Of a DNA stretch of 64,000 bases, positions 59,041-64,000 are shown piece by piece (positions within the stretch are counted from its first letter, which is position 1; each line of letters begins with the position of its first letter). Origin of the DNA: Clostridiales bacterium UBA1206 (GTDB lineage Bacteria > Bacillota > Clostridia > Oscillospirales > CAG-382); NCBI GenBank assembly GCA_002310055.1, contig DBXS01000010.1, forward strand, positions 1-64,000. Direction: 5' to 3'. The notes below the pieces were generated by a model. It did not search any database. It saw nothing but the letters and a program-made list of their open reading frames with translations, and was not told where the DNA came from. The translations under genes were made by a program, and so were the position numbers.

Positions 59041-61509
59041 TTAGATAATGGGCGGGTTGATATCGATATCCGCGCGCACCGGCTTGCGGACGAGCTTACA
59101 TATTTCGGCGTACGATTCCGCAAGGAACGCGCGGGATGCGGATTTGTCTTTGTATTTTATGATTATCCTCTGCCTATATTTGTTGCGCAGCCGGTACACG
59201 CCTTCACGGTACGGGCCGAGCTTGATTATGGGAAGTTCGGGATATTTCTGCGCGTGGATGCGCGCTATCACGCCGCTCATCGCCTCGGCTGCCGAGTTCG
59301 CGTCGGATTCGGTCTCGGCGGCGAAGGTGAACACCGCGATATCGCAGAACGGCGGGAACACCACCGCGCGCCTGAGCGCGATCTCGCTTTTGTAGAACTT
59401 TTCGTAATCCTGCGTCATCGAAAGACGGAGTATCTCGTTTTCGGGATTATACGTCTGGAACAGCGCTTCGCCTTTTCGGTCGCTTCTGCCGGAGCGCCCC
59501 GCCAGCTGAGTGAACAGCGAAAACGTGCGCTCGCCCGCGCGGAAGTCGTTCATATAAAGCGACGAATCGGCCGAGACCACGCCCACCAGCCCCACTTTGG
59601 GGAAATCCAGCCCTTTGGCTATCATCTGCGTGCCGAACAGCACGTCGTATTCGCCCTGCGCGAAGGCGCGGATGATGTTTTCGTGCGAATATTTTTCCGA
59701 CGTGGTGTCGGCGTCCATACGCACGCAGTTGAGGGACGGAAAATCTGACGCGAGTTCGTCCTGGAGTTTCTGCGTGCCGAAACCCGTGTGGCCGATATGC
59801 GGACTGCCGCATTCGGTACATACGTCGGGCTTGTTCATAACGTAGCCGCAGTAATGACAGATGAGCTTGTTGCGTTTTGAAGCGTCGCCGTACGCATGGT
59901 ACGTGAGCGACACCGAGCAGTTGGGGCAGGTGAAGACGTGCCCGCATTTCATACAGTAAAGGTGCGAATCGTACCCGCGACGGTTGACGAACAGTATGCT
60001 CTGCCGCCCCTCACGCGCGGTGTTTTCGATTTCTTCGGCGAGCTGCGACGAGATTATCATGCCGTTTTCGGCGCGTTCGTCGCGGCGCATATCGAGAGCG
60101 CGGCATTCCGGCATTTCGGCGTCGCCCGCGCGTGACGGAAGCCGGATGAGTTCGTATATCCCCTGCTGCGCTTTGAAGAAGCTTTCGACAGAAGGCGTCG
60201 CCGAAGCGAGCAGCATAAGGCATTTGTTATGCGCGCAGCGGAACCGCGCTATGTCGCGCGCGTGATATTTGGGAGTGTTTTCGGATTTATAAGTGTGCTC
60301 CTGTTCTTCGTCTATAGCGATGAGCCCGATATTGTCGAGCGGCGCGAATACCGCCGAGCGGGTGCCTATGACCACGTCCACTTCGTGAGCGAGTATGCGG
60401 CGGCAGGTATCCAGCCGTTCTCCCACCGAAAGCATCGAATGCAGCACCGCGAGCCGTTCGCCGAAAGCGCCGCGGAACACCGACACCGCCTGCGCGGTGA
60501 GTCCTATCTCCGCCACGAGCACTATGGCGGATCTGCCCGACGCAATGGCTTTTTTGCACGCTTCGATTATGACGCGCGTCTTGCCGCTGCCGGTCACGCC
60601 GTAAAGCAGCGCGGCTTTGGGCTCGCCGCTTTCCATAAGCGTTCCTATCCGTTCGAACGCCGCAGTCTGACATTCGTTGAGCGGGAGCGCGGAAACGTCT
60701 TTTGCCGTGCGCGGTTCGGAAATATAGTACGCGCGTTCTTCCGGGCGTTCGTATTTTTCAAGTATGTTCGACCTGCAAAGTCCGGTAAGCACCGACCTGC
60801 CTATGCCGAAAAGTTCTTCCGCTTCGTTCGCGCCTATGACGCCGCCGTCTTTGAGGAAGGCGACTATGCGGCGCTGTTTTTCGGTGCGCAGCGATTCGGG
60901 GTTTTCGGCGGCGTACGCCGCCTCGTCGCCCGACGCGAGCTTATACATAAGCGACTTTTTTTCGTTTATCTTTTTGCGGGATTCGCTCGTCATCCTGAGC
61001 GCGCCGAGCTTTGCGAGCGAACGCAGGAGTATCGAGACCTCCTCGCCGAATTCGGTGACAAGCGCGCTTTCGGGAGTCCTGCCGTTTTCCGCGATATAAT
61101 CGTAGATAAAGCATCCTTTGTCGTTTAAGCGCGTTTTGTCGTATTCGAGCGCCTCGAAATAAACGCGCGTCTCTATCTCCTGCCCCGCGGGCAGCGCGGT
61201 GCGCACCGCCGCGCCGAACGTGCAGAAACAGCGTTCGCTCATAAAGCGGCAGAGCGAAAGCGTTTCGTCGTTCAGCGGCACGGGATATTCGAATATGTCG
61301 GCGAGCGGCTTGACCTGCGGATATTCGCATTCGTCGGCGAGCGAGGTTATGACCCCGGTGCGCAGTTTGTTGGAATTGCCGTACGGCACCGTACACATCG
61401 CGCCCGCGCGCGCTTTGGCGCGCAGTTCGGGACGGATATAGTAAGTATATTCGCGGTCATAGCGCTGCGTCGCGTTGAGGATGCGCACAAAGGCGTAGAC
61501 CTTTTCCAT
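59041..61509 (-). CDS. priA: Primosomal protein N', replication restart helicase
   Basis: An 822-residue 3'-5' helicase that reloads DnaB at stalled forks. Helicase motif I is YGVTGSGKTRVI, motif II IDEEQEHTYKSE, and the zinc-binding cysteines lie at CMKCGHVFTCPNC and CHYCGYVMNKPDVCTECGS. The N-terminal domain precedes a winged helix. Its ATG starts at the base before the rpoZ stop ends, i.e. directly adjacent. Confidence 0.95.
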   Translation of the reverse strand: MEKVYAFVRILNATQRYDREYTYYIRPELRAKARAGAMCTVPYGNSNKLRTGVITSLADECEYPQVKPLADIFEYPVPLNDETLSLCRFMSERCFCTFGAAVRTALPAGQEIETRVYFEALEYDKTRLNDKGCFIYDYIAENGRTPESALVTEFGEEVSILLRSLAKLGALRMTSESRKKINEKKSLMYKLASGDEAAYAAENPESLRTEKQRRIVAFLKDGGVIGANEAEELFGIGRSVLTGLCRSNILEKYERPEERAYYISEPRTAKDVSALPLNECQTAAFERIGTLMESGEPKAALLYGVTGSGKTRVIIEACKKAIASGRSAIVLVAEIGLTAQAVSVFRGAFGERLAVLHSMLSVGERLDTCRRILAHEVDVVIGTRSAVFAPLDNIGLIAIDEEQEHTYKSENTPKYHARDIARFRCAHNKCLMLLASATPSVESFFKAQQGIYELIRLPSRAGDAEMPECRALDMRRDERAENGMIISSQLAEEIENTAREGRQSILFVNRRGYDSHLYCMKCGHVFTCPNCSVSLTYHAYGDASKRNKLICHYCGYVMNKPDVCTECGSPHIGHTGFGTQKLQDELASDFPSLNCVRMDADTTSEKYSHENIIRAFAQGEYDVLFGTQMIAKGLDFPKVGLVGVVSADSSLYMNDFRAGERTFSLFTQLAGRSGRSDRKGEALFQTYNPENEILRLSMTQDYEKFYKSEIALRRAVVFPPFCDIAVFTFAAETESDANSAAEAMSGVIARIHAQKYPELPIIKLGPYREGVYRLRNKYRQRIIIKYKDKSASRAFLAESYAEICKLVRKPVRADIDINPPII

Positions 61510-61785
61510 TTATTCCTGTTCGGCTTTGAGCAGCTCTTCGGGGAGTATTATCTTGAACTCCTCGTCGCAGAGCTTGCGGATGGTCACCGAAACGGCTTTT
61601 TCGTTTACGGCTTCGCCGGTCGGAAGTTTGACGTCCTTGCCGTGTTCTTCGCGCTTGAGTTCGACTTCCTCGCGTTCCTTGTTCTGCTTGTCGTTGATAT
61701 AACGCGCTCCCTTTGCGGTGGCTATGACGAGAGCGTAACGGTTGACTTTGTCGTTAGTCATTTGCTGAACGGAAGGGTACAACAT
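61510..61785 (-). CDS. rpoZ: RNA polymerase omega subunit
   Basis: A 91-residue omega subunit with DKVNRYALVIATAKGARYIND. The centre has an unusual charged stretch (KQNKEREEVELKREEHGKDVK). It assists RNA polymerase assembly. AAGGAG precedes ATG 61785; gene order gmk-rpoZ-priA matches B. subtilis except that coaBC is missing. Confidence 0.93.
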   Translation of the reverse strand: MLYPSVQQMTNDKVNRYALVIATAKGARYINDKQNKEREEVELKREEHGKDVKLPTGEAVNEKAVSVTIRKLCDEEFKIILPEELLKAEQE

Positions 61786-61818
61786 TTTATTTATCTCCTT
61801 AAAAATGTAGAATATGTA

Positions 61819-62427
61819 TTATTCCGGTAAAATTATATGCGGGATACCGCGCTTTGACGAAAGCTGCTCCGCGCGCACGATCTCGCGCACGTACTGCGCC
61901 GAAAGATCGCTTTTCCCGTCTTCGTTGACGATTATATAATCGTACTTGGGCATAAGCGAAAGCTCGTGACGCGCCGTGGAAAGCCGGCGGATAATGGCTT
62001 CCTCGGTCTCGGTGTTCCTGCCGCGCAGACGGGCTTCGAGCTGTTCGTACGAAGGCGGGCAGATGAATATCAGCACAGCGTCACGCATCTTGCTCTTGAC
62101 CTGGAACGCGCCGTCGGTCTCTATTTCGAGCACCACGTTTTCGCCCGCTTCGAAATGCGCTTTCATGGGTGGGAGCGGCGTGCCGTAATAGTTGCCGTTG
62201 TATTCGGTGTATTCGAGCATTTCGCCCCTCTTTACGCGGCGCATGAATTCGGTGCGGGTGACAAAGTAGTAATCCTCGCCCTCGCGTTCCATATAGCGCG
62301 GTTTGCGCGAAGTTGCGGAGACCGATTTGAAATAATTGCTTTCACCTTCCACAAGGTAATTGACAATGGTCCCCTTGCCCACTCCGGCGGGGCCGGAAAT
62401 TATAAGCAGTAATCCTTTATTTATCAT
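61819..62427 (-). CDS. gmk: Guanylate kinase
   Basis: A 202-residue GMP kinase with P-loop LIISGPAGVGKGTIVNYL and GMP-binding ATSRKPRYMEREGEDYYF. It produces GDP for RNA and signalling. Its start overlaps the 3' end of remA by 11 bp. Confidence 0.96.
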   Translation of the reverse strand: MINKGLLLIISGPAGVGKGTIVNYLVEGESNYFKSVSATSRKPRYMEREGEDYYFVTRTEFMRRVKRGEMLEYTEYNGNYYGTPLPPMKAHFEAGENVVLEIETDGAFQVKSKMRDAVLIFICPPSYEQLEARLRGRNTETEEAIIRRLSTARHELSLMPKYDYIIVNEDGKSDLSAQYVREIVRAEQLSSKRGIPHIILPE

Positions 62428-62662
62428 CGGCGGCGTTCATCCTTTCTATTATCGTTTCGGGCTCTTCTGCCGAAAGAATGAAATGCTCGCTGTCGGTGAT
62501 TATGACAGAGCGCGTCTTTTTGCCGCAGCTGACGTCGATGGCGCGGTTGGCGTTTTTGGCGTCCTGGACCAGCCGGCGAACCGGAAGCGAATCCGGCGAT
62601 ACCACGCAGACCACTCTTGCCGCGTTGACGCTGCTGCCGAAACCGATATCGGCAAATTTCAT
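62417..62662 (-). CDS. RemA-type DUF370 DNA-binding protein
   Basis: An 81-residue protein of the RemA/DUF370 family. RemA in B. subtilis activates extracellular matrix and osmoprotection operons by binding DNA as a ring-like oligomer. Seen here are MKFADIGFGSSVNAARVVCVVSPDSLPVRRLVQDAKNANRAIDV and KTRSVIITDSEHFIL. It overlaps gmk, as in B. subtilis. Confidence 0.88.
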   Translation of the reverse strand: MKFADIGFGSSVNAARVVCVVSPDSLPVRRLVQDAKNANRAIDVSCGKKTRSVIITDSEHFILSAEEPETIIERMNAADDK

Positions 62663-62676
62663 TTTTATGCCTCCGT

Positions 62677-63555
62677 TTACTCTATGTTCTGTATCTGTTC
62701 TCTGATTTTTTCAAGTTCCGCCTTGGCGTCTATGACAATTCCCGCCATTTCGGTGTTGTTGCATTTGGAACCCGTGGTGTTGATCTCGCGGTTGATCTCC
62801 TGCACCAGAAAATCCATTTTTTTGCCTATGGCGGCGGATTTTTCGAGCATATCCTCGAACTGCGCGAGATGGCTGCCCAGCCGCACGAGCTCTTCGGTGA
62901 CGTCGCAGCGGTCGGCGTAGACCGCGCATTCGGTGAGCAGACGGGTCTCGTCCACCGGCGCGCCGCCCAGCAGTTCTTTCACGCGCTCGCACATACGCGC
63001 GTTGGCTTCTTTGACCGAATCCGGCGCGAGCAGCGCGAGTCTTTCGCGCATAGACGCGAGTGACGCGAGCCGCGCAGAGATGTCTTCGCGCAGTTTTTCG
63101 CCCTCTTTTTCGCGCATCTGCATATAAGCGTCGAGCGCCTCGCCTAGCACGGCGCGGACGTCGAGCCACACCGATTCTATGTCTTCTTCGGGCTTTCGCG
63201 CGATGAATACTTCCTGTTTCATCGAAAGCATGCGCAGGTCGATCTCCCCCGCGACGCCGTAATCCTCTTTTATCTTGCGCAGCGAATCCATATATGCTTC
63301 AAGATATTCGCGGTTCAGCGAAAGTTGCGTGGGATCGCCTTCTATATTGTCGATGGAAACGTATACGTCGATCTTCCCGCGCGAAACGCGTTCCGAAACG
63401 GTCTTCTTGATGCGCTCCTCGAACGCCGAATACATACGGTTGATGCGCACGTTCTGTTCGAGATAGCGGTTGTTGACGGATTTTATCTCGCAGGTGATGT
63501 CCCTGCCGCCGATCAGTTTTCTGGCGCGGCCGTAGCCGGTCATGCTTCTTATCAT
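62677..63555 (-). CDS. yicC: YicC/YloC-family endoribonuclease
   Basis: A 292-residue protein of the YicC family, now described as an endoribonuclease. N-terminal MIRSMTGYGRARKLIGGRDITCEIKSVNNRYLE and C-terminal EINREINTTGSKCNNTEMAGIVIDAKAELEKIREQIQNIE are diagnostic. It starts the conserved yloC-remA-gmk-rpoZ order. Confidence 0.93.
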   Translation of the reverse strand: MIRSMTGYGRARKLIGGRDITCEIKSVNNRYLEQNVRINRMYSAFEERIKKTVSERVSRGKIDVYVSIDNIEGDPTQLSLNREYLEAYMDSLRKIKEDYGVAGEIDLRMLSMKQEVFIARKPEEDIESVWLDVRAVLGEALDAYMQMREKEGEKLREDISARLASLASMRERLALLAPDSVKEANARMCERVKELLGGAPVDETRLLTECAVYADRCDVTEELVRLGSHLAQFEDMLEKSAAIGKKMDFLVQEINREINTTGSKCNNTEMAGIVIDAKAELEKIREQIQNIE

Positions 63556-63556
63556 T

Positions 63557-64000
63557 TCAGCTCCTCCCGCGCTTGAAAAGCGCGTAATACCTTGATATCA
63601 TAAGCGTGAGCGCTATATCGTAGACGACGAAGATGAAGTTGCCCAGCAGATACACCCACCATACGAACCCCAGCGGCTCGTCGCTCGCCACGGTAAAATA
63701 CATGCCGAGCCAGATTATAAGCGTGAGCATCACGTTTGAAACGACTATCTTTACCGCCCACATAAGCGGCTTGTTTTTTATGAGCTCGCAGAATTCCTTG
63801 ATTATGGAATACAGCCCGCCGTAAAACACGAAAACTATGGCGGTATTCTTGTTTGGCAGCAGCACGAACGCGAGCAGTCCGGACGCGGCGTAAACGCCGA
63901 GCGCTGTCACCCGGTCGCATTCTATGCGCGCGATTATGACGAGTATCCCGGCGGCGAACGCCGCGGTCATATCCAGCGAGGTTATCACGCTGCCCAGCGA
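63557..64000 (-). CDS. Partial integral membrane protein of unknown function
   Basis: The frame is open from 63557 through the window edge, so the N-terminus is missing; the first in-frame start in view is GTG 63988 (143 residues visible). Four or so hydrophobic helices are seen (GILVIIARI, AIVFVFYGGLYSII, LTLIIWLGMYF, WVYLLGNFIFVVYDIALTLMI). No motif gives a function. Its stop is 1 bp before the yicC start, so the two are cotranscribed. Confidence 0.7.
   Translation of the reverse strand, partial: SLGSVITSLDMTAAFAAGILVIIARIECDRVTALGVYAASGLLAFVLLPNKNTAIVFVFYGGLYSIIKEFCELIKNKPLMWAVKIVVSNVMLTLIIWLGMYFTVASDEPLGFVWWVYLLGNFIFVVYDIALTLMISRYYALFKRGRS

Noticed and set aside
1..64000. CRISPR arrays, insertion sequences, prophage, rRNA, riboswitches
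   Set aside because: No regular direct repeats, transposase or integrase motifs, rRNA segments or recognisable riboswitch cores were seen on either strand.

Overview
The window looks like chromosomal DNA of a spore-forming, probably anaerobic member of the Clostridia (Bacillota), GC-rich for that class. The evidence is a spoIIA operon (spoIIAA-spoIIAB-sigF), an alpha/beta-type small acid-soluble spore protein, a CotF-like coat protein, a B. subtilis-like order of translation genes, a PASTA-domain Ser/Thr kinase with its PP2C phosphatase, and a one-membrane set of lipoproteins with lipoboxes. I see no rRNA, complete tRNA, CRISPR array, prophage or insertion sequence. An uncultured gut-type lineage is likely, but I cannot place it more precisely.

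Layout. 0-7.9 kb: a coat protein, a small-molecule kinase, a TPR/DUF4037 pair, a SIMPL protein with pseudouridine-5'-phosphate glycosidase, then two tandem DHH phosphoesterases (NrnA-like) overlapping surE. 7.9-16.7 kb: a seven-gene minus-strand cluster with a UgpBAEC-type ABC importer, a secreted nuclease lipoprotein, a multi-OB-fold lipoprotein and an RDD membrane protein. 16.8-26.8 kb: a tiny orphan transcription unit, a split chromate-type transporter, a GH20 hexosaminidase, two small proteins, a GHL10-type lipoprotein, an ABC exporter, a GNAT and a MazG-like protein. 26.9-30.3 kb: the spoIIA operon, TtcA, and rplM-rpsI. 30.3-36.4 kb: a cysteine desulfurase, a Cys-tailed ArsR regulator, glgB, an SASP gene, a duplicated terminator element, a second class-V desulfurase overlapping a DUF3343 gene, and a SLOG protein. 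36.5-40 kb: rpmG-secE-nusG-rplK-rplA and rplJ-rplL. 40-48 kb: a lipoprotein, a Gfo/Idh/MocA oxidoreductase, a two-component system, an alpha/beta hydrolase, and glpK with an organophosphate-type MFS transporter. 48.3-64 kb: one long minus-strand operon (membrane protein, yicC, remA, gmk, rpoZ, priA, def, fmt, Zn-peptidase, rsmB, rlmN, PP2C, PASTA kinase, rsgA, pssA, polysaccharide deacetylase), mostly spaced by 0-30 bp or overlapping at ATGA/TGATG.

The most suggestive region is 3.5-16.7 kb. Pseudouridine salvage, two oligoribonuclease/pAp-phosphatase-like enzymes and a SurE nucleotidase sit beside an operon with an exported staphylococcal-nuclease-type lipoprotein, an OB-fold-repeat lipoprotein and an ABC importer. 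I propose, as inference only, a nucleic-acid or phosphodiester scavenging system. Other points of interest are an unusually long eight-repeat PASTA kinase, a roughly 145-nt minus-strand transcript at 16.85-17.0 kb, and a duplicated terminator module beside the SASP gene. Promoters are very regular: almost every one I could place has a 17-bp spacer.
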